Below are positions 50,701-60,847 of a stretch of DNA of 64,000 nt, one piece after another (position 1 is the first letter of the stretch; every line of letters begins with the position of its first letter). A program made the position numbers and the translations under genes. The stretch is from Pieris napi (Eukaryota > Arthropoda > Insecta > Lepidoptera > Pieridae): contig NC_062243.1 in NCBI RefSeq assembly GCF_905475465.1, positions 10,626,267 through 10,690,266 of the forward strand, given 5' to 3'. Under the pieces are notes generated by a model, which was given only the letters and a program-made list of their open reading frames with translations, ran no database searches and was not told the DNA's origin.

Positions 50701-53700
50701 AATTCATTGTACGGGAAATTTTACGTGATTTTTATATATTTCTAACTTCAGGATGTTATTTTATTGTATACAAATTTATTAAACACTTCCATATGTAGTG
50801 TTTGTATAACTGTTTAGTTTACATACTTATAATTGGTTCGAGTATGTTTGACACGTTTTTCACGTGTTTCACCTAGTATTGAAGTGTGGGAACTTAAACA
50901 GAAATAAGATCTTGAATATTAACAACGTAATTTACGCAAACTTACAAATTTAAGTAAGTAGGTTCTAAAATATGAATATAGCAAATTGATGATTCAGTAA
51001 TTGGAAAAATAACTTACAAAAAACACTAGTACATCACACTTATTATATTAATAATAAAGGTTACCTGTTTAATAAGCATTGATAATAATGATAATGTATT
51101 CCTTATACATAAAAAATATCTTAAAATGTCATACCAAGTAGTTTTTGTAACTACTTTGAAACCTATTTATTGTTGACCCTAGGAATCTAGTGGCCATACT
51201 TTTACTCATAACTCCCATACTAAATAACGATTATTAATTTCAGGTCGATTTTGGATTTGCTAAGCGTTTGCCATCGAACAGTAAAACATGGACATTTGCA
51301 GGCACCCCAGAATACGTTGCACCTGAAATCGTTTTAAATAAGGTACTATATTTATTAGTATACAGCCCATTTAATCATGATCCACTAACTGACGCTGGGT
51401 TCGATTCCTGTTGAAATGTACTTACTACATGTTAAAAAAAATCAGTGGCGCTAACTAAGCTAACCTCTTTAGGTCTTGGCCTCAAATTTCTGAATCTGTT
51501 TCATGATAATTTTTAAATCTAATTGGCAAGTAGGCGATCAGTACCTGACACACGCCGTCGACTTTTTGGGTTTAAGACATGTCGGTTTCCTCACGATGTT
51601 TTCCTTCACCGTTCGAGCCAATGTTAAATGCGCACATAGAAAGAAAGTCCATTGGTGCACAGCCAGGGTACTCAGGTATGAGAGTCGCACGCTGAAGCCA
51701 CTAGGCCAACACTGCACTACTACATGTTATTGAAGATAAATGCAACTCATCAAGGGCGTGAGACTAGGGCCTTCAAACAACATTTATTCTGAAACATAAG
51801 ATGTCATGTTATACCTTTAATAGCCTTCACATATTGTAATTCAATACTTATGACTTGTCAACTGTATTTATTTAATTACATATATCATTCAAGGTTTTAC
51901 CTATAGCTAATTCTTCCTCTGCTTTCTAGAATTAAAACTTCGACTTGTAACTTCTACCACTATAGTGTCTCTCGCTTTAATTTTTAATTTTTTATATTTT
52001 TCTTTTTCGTGTTATTTTTCAAAAACATTTCTTTAGTATGTATTTATTATCAGTTTCTGGTCAACCCAATGCCAAAGTATTCACTTGTTCATGTGTACCA
52101 TGCTACGCTTAATTTGCCGCTGACGTTCACCAATTAAACAATTTAAATCAATATAATTTGTAGAACCATTGTTGCATCGTGGTATTTTAAAATTTAGTCA
52201 CTCTTGCATTTGCATTTGAAAGAGGTCGTACTGAATTTGGACTGCACAAATAAAAGTATTCTTTTGATGTCTGATCTTTCTTCCGTTTCCGGACATTTGT
52301 GTTCCTACCTAATATAATATATATAATCATTAGTTCTCGGCAATACAATGTACACCTAATTCAGTAGAATGTTCATTGCATATTAAATCTTAAGAGTAAA
52401 TAATTGTCTATCAGTTTTTTAAGTGGCGGCTCTTTTAAGGCAACAGTTATTTATCCTATATTGATATTAATTATGAGGATATTTATATTTCCATCTCACC
52501 AAAGATGCGAGGAAATATTTGAAGAGGCGGGAAGACTTTGACTTTTTTTAAGCAGTAGATAACAATCTAGTTTTTTTTTCAATATTTAAAATATCGTATC
52601 AATAAGTATCGTATCGTATCAATTGTCGTTTATTTAATGTTAAATTTCTGTGTCTTTTTAATTAAATTTTATATATTTTTGTCTATACTTATGTACATAC
52701 ATGTTTTCTGTTTCATTTATATTGTTTATCTATGTGATCTGTTGTGGCTTGGTATATTGTCAAAGTGTTTTGTTTTATAATATGTATGTTAGTTGTAAGA
52801 TAAGTTACTAATAAATGAATAAATAAAAATAAATCCTAGGCCTAGTTGTCGCCCGGGCCCGGCTAGAGACACACTATTATTAATAATTTTCCTATTAGGG
52901 TCATGACCGCGCAGTGGACTGCTGGGCGTTAGGAGTCTTCATCCACGAGCTGTTGGTTGGCAAACCACCCTTCCGAGCTGCTGGTGGTGATCACATGAAG
53001 ACATACACCCTCATATTACGTGGTATCGATGCAGTGGCCTTCCACCCTCGAGTGCCCAAGTCTGCTCAAATGCTCATACGTAAGCTGTGTCGTGCTGTAC
53101 CTGCAGAACGATTGGGATATCTGAAGAATGGAATAATTGATGTAAAGAACCATAAGTAAGTCAGAATTTTGATTGTAAAAGTTGTTTATTTTATTTTATT
53201 ACATATTGGACCCGGATAATATGGGATGGGAATCATAATACACAAGTTGCTGACAAACAAGACGATCTGAAAATATTAGCTGCCATAATAGACCAGTGCC
53301 GATAATTTTTGAAACGAAAAAAAATTACAGTAGGATGAAACCCATTAGAAAAGCAGGGGAATATGCTCAAAATGAAAGGAAAAATAAATTACGGTCGATC
53401 TGAGGTCGGGAAGGGGTGGGGGGGTAGTTTTAAGGGTAAAAAACGGTTTATCTCGATTTCCGGCAAAACTAAAAGTCCTATCGAAGAAAGTTTAATGGCA
53501 AAGTTGTAGGTAATAAAAAGATCTAAAACTTTTGGATTTACACATTTTTCACATAACCTCAAAATTGGTGTGAAAAATTCAAAAAACCAAGTTTTTGGTT
53601 TTTTATTTTTATCTTTTACAAAAATTAATTTTTTTAAACGAAATTTGGTGAAAACTTACCTTATTATGTCTCAAATATACTGTAATTTATTTGATTAAAA

Positions 53701-56513
53701 ATATTTATTTTTTCACCTTATTTTAAATTAATATCGAAAAAACACCCTAATTTTCAATCGAAAATTCTGACGTCAAAATTTCAGTTTTTTTTCAAAAAGT
53801 TGGAGTGCTTCCAGTTCGTTGAAATCTCTACTTTCCTGTGGTAAAAAAATATATATATATATTACCATAGTAAATCTTCTCAGAAAATGCAAAACATCGT
53901 ATGCAGTCACGCCCAGACCCGTCATACCCTTCCCTACTTCTCTATGAAATACGAAAATTTTAGCCCATCTAAAGGCTAAAAATTTTTTTTAGGTCACTCA
54001 GGTATATATAAGTTATCTTAAAATAGTAATAAATAGGCATCTAATTATAATTTAAAGAAGATTCATAGAGAAGTAGGGAAGGGTATGACGGGTCTGGGCG
54101 TTACTGCATACGATGTTTTGCATTTTCTGAGAAGATTTACTATGGTAATATATATATATTTTTTTACCATAGGAAAGTAGAGATTTCAACGAACTGAAAG
54201 CACTCCAACTTTTTGAAAAAAGCTGAAATTTTGACGTCAGAATTTTCGATTGAAAATTAGGGTGTTTTTTCGATATTAATTCAAAATAAGGTGAAAAAAT
54301 AAATATTTTTAATCAAATAAATTACAGTATATTTGGGACATAATAAGGTAAGTTTTCACCAAATTTCGTTTAAAAAAATAAATTTTTGTAAAAGATAAAA
54401 ATAAAAAACCAAAAACTTGGTTTTTTGAATTTTTCACACCAATTTTGAGGTTATGTGAAAAATGTGTAAATACAAAAGTTTTAGATCTTTTTATTACCTA
54501 CAACTTTGCCATTTAACTTTCTTCGATAGGACTTTTAGTTTTTCCGGAAATGGAGATAAACCGTTTTTTACCCTTAAAACTCCCCCCCCTATCCCTTCCC
54601 GACCTCAGATCGACCGTAATTTATTTTTCCTTTCATTTTGATCATATTCCCCTCCTTTTCTAATGGGTTTCATCCTACTGTAATTTTTTTCACTTTTTAT
54701 TTATTTTAAAGGCTATCTGCACTGGTCTATAAACTGGTACTCAATAGCACAAGGCCGACAAAAATGGGCATCTTAGGAGGAGGCCTTTACCCAAACTGGG
54801 GTTTATAAATAAATAATATATATGTCACCGTAAAATTACACGCAAAACAAACGAATTAACAAACAAATATGGTGGCGCGGGGCATATTCCGTTCAACCAA
54901 TCAGCGCGCGAGGTGCGATCCGTATCACAATTAGATGGTTTCACTTCGATAGATTACAATCTGCCGAATAATAATACGTTAATTTGTAAACAGTACGCTG
55001 AGGTTCACAATCTTTCGACAGTTTATAATCTCGCGAGATAGATTACAATGTGTTTACAATTTTACGTTAACATATATATTACTAACATAATCTAGCTAAC
55101 CTACTAACAAAAATCAATTTTTTTATTACTGTAATATACCTAGCAACTACCAACTGTTGTAAAACAGGAAATAAAAAGGCTTATTATTATGAATTTTTTA
55201 TTACACTGAACAGTTTTATATAAAAAAGTAATTTTGAAAATTAATTCGACAACATTTTAACTAAAAACTGAAGAAATTCCTCATGCCACCTTCAGAAATG
55301 AGTCAATACCCTTGCGTCAAAGGCTACCGAACCTTTGTTTCCTTACTCGGAATATACCTGAAGGATCATCTCGATAATGTGTCAGAACTTCAAAGGTTAC
55401 GTTTAACCAATTAAATATATGATATCTAATGCAGAATATTCACCTATCATCACATCAGTTTCCTAATAATTTTGTCCTTCCCGAAACAATCATTTAATTG
55501 CCAGAAATTATATATATAACATGGAGGCGGAGATAATGTATAAATGAAAAATGTAGGTGAAAGAAATTGTGTCAATAACATCAACTATGAATGAAATGAC
55601 CATGCACGAATTAACTTCACTTAACGTTTACACATATTGGAAATTCCCAACGCAGATTATATGCGTGAATCATGATCCCAGTTAGCATTCGAAATTCAAA
55701 TCGGATGTATGGCGTCATACAAACAAAAAAGTGTAACGTGTTGTTTTACGGAAGGAAGGCCGTCACACTATTTTGTAACTCAAACGAATGTTACTCGTAA
55801 AATTAGTTCCAAAATATGTCTGGCTCAGAAATTTATTTGTTTATTGTACCCTTACAAATGTCCCTACATTTGTATTATATTACATTTACGTAAACAAAAA
55901 ATCTGTTTGTATGACTGTTTGTATTTCGGATGAAGTACCTACTCATCTGTCTCTTCTTATCACAATGGTAACTCAATTTGACAGAAAGAGACGAAATAAT
56001 TAACAAAACAAAAAGATTGAGTTCTTATGAATAAGGGGTTTATTTTCATGATATTATGAATTTGATAAAAAAATTTTTTTTGAATCGGTCCAGTTTCCTT
56101 TTAGTTTATTCTTTACAAATATACAAATCTTTCCTCTTATAATATTAGTAGCAATTGCCAATATATATTAAAAATTATGTACTTAGATTTTGAAATCTCT
56201 CAAGATCTTTTGAAAATTAATTATCAATTAGCGTAGTGATGAATAAAATGTCAGAAGTAAACGTAATTCATTATTTCATGTAGTCGACGTCTAAGCTTCG
56301 ATAATGTACCAAAAAATGTAATATTTCAAAGTGTTATTTTTTTAAATTTATAGGTGGTTCCTCGGTTTCGACTGGGAAGGATTAAAGGAAGGAAAACTGA
56401 AGGCACCATTAATTCAACCCGTATCCAACGATTTAGATTTATCCAACTTCGAGAAATATCCTAAAGATAAATTACCCCCGGACGAGACTTCGGGATGGGA
56501 TATTGACTTTTAA
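44372..56513 (+). CDS. cGMP-dependent protein kinase (PKG), ten exons, 5' exon missing
   Basis: Serine/threonine kinase of the AGC group activated by cyclic nucleotide. Exons 44372-44700, 45332-45615, 46084-46253, 47120-47358, 47904-48004, 48752-48968, 49448-49679, 51244-51342, 52899-53155, 56354-56513 sum to 2088 nt in phase: 695 residues plus TAA. Order (residue 1 = first codon of the first exon found): Ser-rich N-terminus with an RRKRGV autoinhibitory-like site; CNB-A about 117-215 (FGELAILY); CNB-B about 262-345 (FGEQALLHED); kinase about 385-640 with GVGGFGRV, ALK lysine, YRDLKPEN, DFG and APE; C-tail ending SGWDIDF, as in vertebrate PKG1. All catalytic residues are present. Odd: Phe/Leu replace the usual Thr after both CNB arginines, and Ala replaces Cys in TF(C)GTPEY. 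No coiled-coil N-terminus is visible; that and the start codon must lie upstream. The divergence from foraging-type PKG suggests a Pkg21D-like paralogue, but this is not certain. Confidence 0.94.
44755..45018 (+). mobile_element. tRNA-derived SINE (family A), full length, 15-bp target duplication
   Basis: Pol III A box tggcctagtgg (44761-44771) and B box ggttcgatccc (44805-44815). The tail region contains gaggccaagacctac...gttgtag. Flanked by identical acttgttagttatat at 44740-44754 and 45019-45033, indicating LINE-mediated insertion. In PKG intron 1. Confidence 0.9.
45332..45615 (+). CDS. PKG exon 2: CNB-A
   Basis: Acceptor aattttcag, donor CGGT|gtaagc, phase 2 in, 1 out. Encodes NDFLKNIMDEDR, the beta barrel (IREGESGSHLYV) and the phosphate-binding cassette FGELAILYKAKRFASIR. 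Glu and Arg of the cassette are present. The residue after Arg is Phe (codon 45600-45602). Confidence 0.93.
46084..46253 (+). CDS. PKG exon 3: end of CNB-A and linker
   Basis: Acceptor aaattcag, donor CGG|gtaagg. Completes Cys then ITEAKVWTLERRVFQKIM, VRSGRQEQEDNMRFLSSVPL and DLAKIADFLKR, aligning with the VKLWAIDRQCFQTIMMRTG and KSVP segments of PKG1. Confidence 0.93.
46402..46685. mobile_element. MITE with 26-bp perfect terminal repeats
   Basis: Begins GGGGCCGTTCAAGTATTACG and ends with its reverse complement (26 bp perfect, through TAAGCA). 284 bp, non-coding. Flanks are A-rich, so the target duplication is unclear. In PKG intron 3. Confidence 0.85.
47120..47358 (+). CDS. PKG exon 4: CNB-B
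   Basis: Acceptor accttacag, donor CGCGG|gtacta. Encodes VVRQGDKGDKFYIIRGGTV, then GEYFGEQALLHEDRRLATVT. The cassette keeps FGE and Arg. The residue after the Arg is Leu (codon 47303-47305). Confidence 0.93.
47520..47672 (+). mobile_element. SINE family A fragment in PKG intron 4
   Basis: Tract acctcagggtcgtgggttca resembles the SINE B-box region, followed by cgtgaggaaatcggcatgcc. Diverged. Confidence 0.5.
47904..48004 (+). CDS. PKG exon 5: C-helix and switch/linker to kinase
   Basis: Acceptor ttcttttttcag, donor AGTG|gtaatt. Reads PFTDLLGNLQALKNVRHAVP then a basic, Lys/Ser-rich linker, in the position of the PKG switch helix and hinge before the catalytic domain. Confidence 0.88.
48385..48700 (+). 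pseudogene. LINE ORF2 C-terminal fragment and tail in PKG intron 5
   Basis: Frame 48389-48574 reads ...VDVRRSTTERFLRQFLPRIT and MWNQLPTEVFPNQFD then stop, then the aaaaagccggcaacgcactt tail. 5'-truncated remnant ending just before PKG exon 6. Confidence 0.75.
48752..48968 (+). CDS. PKG exon 6: kinase N-lobe
   Basis: Acceptor tatattcccag, donor TGTCG|gtaagt. Encodes DIVGTMGVGGFGRVELVQY (glycine loop), KTFALKCLKK (ATP-binding lysine) and the alphaC Glu in FNEKNIM. A five-glutamine run precedes alphaC. Confidence 0.95.
48997..49324. mobile_element. TA-flanked MITE (Tc1-mariner/Tigger-like)
   Basis: Terminal repeats CAGTGGAATCTCTATAA and the complement of TTATAGAGATTTTACTG (2 mismatches in 17), flanked by TA on each side. 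328 bp, AT-rich, with internal ttcgagtta repeats and no coding capacity. Starts 28 bp after the PKG exon 6 donor. Confidence 0.75.
49448..49679 (+). CDS. PKG exon 7: hinge and catalytic loop
   Basis: Acceptor aaatttcag, donor CTG|gtacgt. Contains YRTFKDNKYIYFLMEPVLGG (hinge), CVVEAFQYLHSKDIIYRDLK and PEN. The YRD variant of HRD is normal for PKG. Confidence 0.96.
49925..50135 (-). pseudogene. RTE LINE 3' end in PKG intron 7
   Basis: The minus strand reads MWLRKARHREVWKILEEAYV LGQL then stop, like the terminal W...A..R..W..LEEA of RTE ORF2, followed by an AT-rich tail. Confidence 0.55.
50485..50640 (-). mobile_element. Probable SINE family A relic in PKG intron 7
   Basis: ttaccttcaccgtacaagc, tccattggttcagagg and gaacgtacgactcagg in the family order, heavily mutated. 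Confidence 0.4.
51244..51342 (+). CDS. PKG exon 8: DFG and activation loop
   Basis: Acceptor atttcag, donor AAG|gtacta, 33 codons: VDFGFAKRL, SKTWTFAGTPEYVAPEI. The activation-loop Thr (TWT) is present; the family Cys two residues on is Ala (codon 51298-51300). Confidence 0.96.
51435..51717 (-). mobile_element. SINE family A, full length, reverse orientation, 12-bp target duplication
   Basis: Reverse complement of the 44.8-kb SINE, with A-box complement ccactaggcca near 51700. Flanked by tactacatgtta at 51423-51434 and 51718-51729. In PKG intron 8. The forward short frame overlapping it is a shadow. Confidence 0.88.
52899..53155 (+). CDS. PKG exon 9: kinase C-lobe
   Basis: Acceptor ttttcctattag, donor CATAA|gtaagt. 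GHDRAVDCWALGVFIHELLV, GKPPFRAAGGDHMKTYTLIL, AERLGYLKNG: the AGC C-lobe with the DxWxxG Asp and the RLG motif. The foldback element starts about 130 nt after this exon. Confidence 0.96.
53289..54729. mobile_element. 1.44-kb foldback element (near-perfect inverted repeat)
   Basis: The left arm (53289-53948) and right arm (54062-54729) are reverse complements with only scattered mismatches over about 640 nt; the outermost 30-40 nt are less similar except for a terminal TAGACCAGTGC. The spacer is about 113 nt. TAA flanks both ends (53286-53288, 54730-54732), a possible 3-bp target duplication. No transposase frame. It lies in the last PKG intron. Confidence 0.9.
54733..54800 (+). mobile_element. 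LINE 3' tail remnant
   Basis: Contains gggcatcttaggaggaggcc followed by cccaaactggggtttata, resembling the common lepidopteran LINE tail of the type GGAGGAGGCCTATGCCCAG. It directly abuts the foldback right end. Confidence 0.5.
56354..56513 (+). CDS. PKG exon 10: C-terminal tail
   Basis: Acceptor taaatttatag. Reads K/WFLGFDWEGLKEGKLKAPLI, an AGC tail with NFEKYP, and the terminus TSGWDIDF then TAA at 56511, identical to the last residues of vertebrate PKG1. Confidence 0.97.
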
Positions 56514-57939
56514 TTGCTTTATATATCTACAAATATATGTCATAACAAAGGCTTTTAATTAATTTTATTTTATATAAAGTTTTAGAAGTGTATATTGTAC
56601 ACTGTTGTGACTTTTACCAATATATGTATCTGTTAATACTAAAATGGGCCTAAATATGTAAAATTTATGTATATTTATAACATATCGAACTATTCTTAAA
56701 TATATTTTTACAACAATTGCTGTTAATTTTTATTACATATAGCACTTAAGATTAATCACAGTTATATTCGCTGTTTCAATATGATTGGTCGTATCATGCT
56801 ATGAATGTCCTCACTAATCAATATTACATTAAGAAAGATTTAAAAAATACTATACGTAATTTGAATCGATGTTTTAGGCTGTGGTAATTTTTAGTAGAAT
56901 ATCATTTTTTTATTTATAAAGGCCTGCTAGAACATTGGTACATGAAATATAAAATACAATATGTAATGTGACACTTAGTAGCAAGAGATAAAAAAAAATA
57001 TAATAGTTTATACAGATTTTATAATTATATAATCATAGCAATACTAAGGGCCTGATTTATTGATTACTAAACAATGATACTATACGTCGCATCTACACAT
57101 TATTTTACCAGTAAGTATTACATTTGTCTAATGTCAGACCAAAATATAAGCACTCTTTGCCAGTAAGCTATTTAGGTAGGCCTCTCTAAACATTTTTCTT
57201 TTTATATAAATTATCTCTGCACAAAGACATCATTTATTAACATTACGATCCTAACTTAAGACAATTTTTTTTTTTAGAAATCTAACAAGAAAGTGTCCAA
57301 TAACATTATTTACAGTCTCTATTAAGGAGAACACACTTTGTTCTTGTGTATTATTGTTTTACACTTACCACTGTTTAGCGTGCACTGACACTAATTCAAA
57401 AAAAGGCAATTTTGACATACATTTTTATTGAACAAGAAAGTGCATAACAGATGAAGACAAGATTACACAGTTCATGCGCTTGTGCAAGTACGAGTATGTT
57501 AGGGTTAGCAAAACGCCTAAAGCCATTAATACTCGCTATGTATTGGTTTATCAATACCAAAAAAGGGCACAGACCTTCGTATAGATTTAATACTAAATAT
57601 AAGTTATTTCACCTATTTCCCATAAATGTAAAATTAGGTATGCTACAGATATCTTAGCTTTTCTTTCGCTTTAATATTTACAAATGTGACGTAAACGTTT
57701 TCACGTAATTGATTGCGTGGACAACGTATTTTAAAAGAATGTTATTATTGCTTAGCTTGTATTAGTTGGGTTAATAAACTATGAAAATATATCCTTGAAC
57801 ATCCAACCCTAGGTCACAACTACAGTGAACTAACGCAGTGCAGTCGGCCCCGGCGAGGCCGCGGGAGTAACCGTCAACAAACGGTCTTTTAAATAAAATT
57901 CAAATCTTACTTCAATATAAAAGATTGTGGTTGAAACTA
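56514..57939. other. PKG 3'UTR and spacer to Sur
   Basis: AT-rich with no coding frame recognised. The PKG polyadenylation site could not be fixed. Confidence 0.4.
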
Positions 57940-58139
57940 GTTGTAAGTAGCGGTCGACATTTTCACGTTTAGTTCGCCGTGAGTGTGTGGTACGAGTCGA
58001 CGATTCCACGCCGCGCCGTTTAAATATACAATTTAAAATATAACAATGCAAATAATACAATGGCCGATTATATTCAAACACAGTAACGCACAGTGAATTA
58101 CAAACGGATTGCTTCAAAAATATTTTTGAATTAATTACG
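57940..58139 (+). promoter_or_regulatory. Putative Sur promoter / non-coding first exon
   Basis: A relatively GC-rich stretch in AT-rich DNA ending at a strong donor ATTACG|gtgagt (58140). An acceptor ctatttag precedes 60692, giving a leader of 19 nt before the ATG at 60711. Boundaries of the 5' end are unknown; the function is inferred from position and splice sites only. Confidence 0.35.
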
Positions 58140-60691
58140 GTGAGTTTGTTTCTGAACGTTATTATTTTAAAATGTTTTATTTATTTAAATTGTAAAAATA
58201 ATAAGAGAATATATTTTTAATGGTTTGGGTCGCTTAATTGTATTTGTTTTAGTAAAAGACGTGTGTAGTACAGAGAAAGCAGGTATTTTCTATTCGGTTG
58301 CGATGTCACTTTAATAAAAATAATTGTTTTTTTTGTTGACGATAAATGTTATAAATAGCATATAATTATTTTTTTAATTGTCTGTATGAACTGGCTAGGT
58401 CGCACAGTTTCACCCATTGAAAGATCTCATTGTTGTATGAAAGTGTGAACGCAGTGCTTCGTATATGGTATACAACAAACATAATTAACTACAGACCCGT
58501 CCCGGTTTCACATCAGTTGCACTCTCTATAATGGTTTCTAAACAGGGCCCATGTCTAGTCGGTTATAAAGCCGTTTTTATACCATTATGCGATAACAAGC
58601 CTTCCGGTCTGGCCAGGTTCGATTCTCTGTAATTAAATCTAATTTGTAGGCACAGATTAGCTTTATAAATGAATCAGATGCAAAAATGTTGCAGTTTCAT
58701 TCCCCGTTGGAATTCAGTATCCATGAAGTATTTTTGCGTATCGATAAATAGTTTGATTAAAATTTTGATAAGGCATTCATCGTATTATTATAAATAGTAA
58801 AGAATATTCTATAATAATATTTTTATCCCACATTTACATACGTATTCATTTCAGCAAGGTTAGAGAATTTACCTTTTCCTTATTGTGAATGATTATTATT
58901 ATTTATAAATATGGTATTGCGTCATTTAATTTGACTTTTATAGTTTATAGTCCAAATTTGGTCATTTCCGCTTCGGATTTACAACTATGTATAATATAAT
59001 TTATTTTCCTCCATTTTTACGTGCCCCATTGTTATGCTACCTTATTAATGAAGTGCCTTTATTGATCTATATTTGTCTCTTGTAAACATATAGTACCCGG
59101 CATAGTTCAGCTATAAACATTAGATATACCAAGTCGATCTTTTGGTTTATTCCTACTAAAACATTTTTTTTAAGAATTTTCCACGCAATATCTGGTCAAA
59201 TAACGCACCGACGCTAACTCGTCTACAAGGAAAACCATTAAACAGACACCGAAATATGCCTTTTAGAGAGTAGGGATACTCAAACAAATCTATAGAAAAT
59301 ATATTGTAGGTTATATGTTTTTTTTTTAAATATTATAATATACAGTATTTACAATTTTCTTAATCTACTAAGTAATAATAAAAATTATTAAAAAGAAAGT
59401 CAAAACGAATTTAAGAAGTTTGGTCTCTGTGGTAGTGTACCTTTAACGCTGGCAGCATGTCGTCACTGTATTGCGATACTTATTCGTTGAGCCAGGAAAG
59501 CACCAGCTCTGGGGTCACCGGTACTAACTACTAGGCGCCAACTTAAATCTTTAATAAGCGCCTGTGCACTTGAACCTCAAGAGTCTCTTTAAAAAAGGTT
59601 ATATTATATTTTTGTAGCTTGGCTACAAAATTTTTGCCACTGTAAATTTTAGTACGCATTTATTGTTGCAATTTTGTAATATCAATTTAAGCTAGTTTGA
59701 CAATTTATGAATTCTGTCCGTAATTGGGAGCGTTTTTACGTAAATCTTCTTCTTGTACATGTACACATATATTTTGTGAATTTGCAGCAATAGCAACTTC
59801 CGTGGGCTTTCTTATTTATATAAATAAATATATATGCCAGGTTAGATGTACTAATGACGAGTTCGTGAAGGTGCCTTGGACTTGCGAGTAAAACCACTAT
59901 CAGTTGGTTTACGGTAAAACTAAATGTCGGCCTTCTATGCATTAATGTGTACAGGATGTTGTAGAGATTACCTTCATACGTCACAGTTTGATATGCATCT
60001 AGCACTTGCAACATGCATTCTCGTTTCAGTTCAAGGTACGAACGGTTTTCAAAGTGTAATCTTGGAACACATGTTTTCTATTAGTAATACTTATAGGGAA
60101 TAGTTTGTGATGATTTGTTATCGTTACAACGTACGTTGTTTTACTATCTAACTTTGGGATTTGATTGCGTTCTTCATTTGTTTTTGATTTTCTCCAAATA
60201 ATTGTGACGTAGTATTAAATAGTGTCCTTTGAAAAACTCATACTTCGTAATCATTACTTTACTCGTCTATAGTTAGTACTAACTACAATTTAAAATATTT
60301 TGATATACATTAATTCAAATTAAATTAATTATATTGAAGCATGGCACGATTTAACACTAGATCAGAATTGAAGAATAACATTTACCTATGTGTTTATTTT
60401 ATTTATTTATTAAAGTTTACCACATCATACATAGTACTAAATCTACGGCATATTTTACAAAAACTTTCATCTAAAATGTATATCAATTTATGTAAACATA
60501 AGTGTTACAAAAACAAATATTAAAAAATACAATTTAAATATATACAAGAGAAAATAAGCATACAATAAAGTTTCCAGATATTTTTGGTGAAGCAGAAAAA
60601 AAAAATCATCAGCAAAACAGCGAATCAGATTTATTTAAATCGACTCGGCCATATTTATTAAAAAAAATTATTTAATACAATATCTATTTAG
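58140..60691. other. Putative first intron of Sur
   Basis: Lies between the putative leader exon donor and the acceptor at 60690-60691. Contains one dispersed repeat copy (59330-59485) and no recognisable coding sequence. Confidence 0.35.
59330..59485 (+). repeat. Dispersed repeat C copy
   Basis: Same blocks as 7610-7765 in the same order, with AT-rich leader; family unknown. Confidence 0.6.
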
Positions 60692-60710
60692 ATCTAAAAT
60701 AAATCCAAAG

Positions 60711-60847
60711 ATGGAGGCTGTATGCAGTCGTGGCGACGGCACGTGCCAGGCATATGCGCTGTACGCTGCGCTGCATTCTCTAAATCTCTACTGTTCTGCG
60801 ATATCTGCCGCACTCGTCTGCTGCTGCGTCAATCAACGACCTCACTG
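60711..60847 (+). CDS. Sur: Sur exon 1: start and first transmembrane segment
   Basis: ATG at 60711 begins MEAVCSRGDGTCQAYALYAA, followed by a hydrophobic Cys-rich segment SAISAALVCCCV. Donor CACTG|gtaact, phase 2. The extracellular N-terminus has two cysteines, as in SUR TMD0. Confidence 0.78.
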
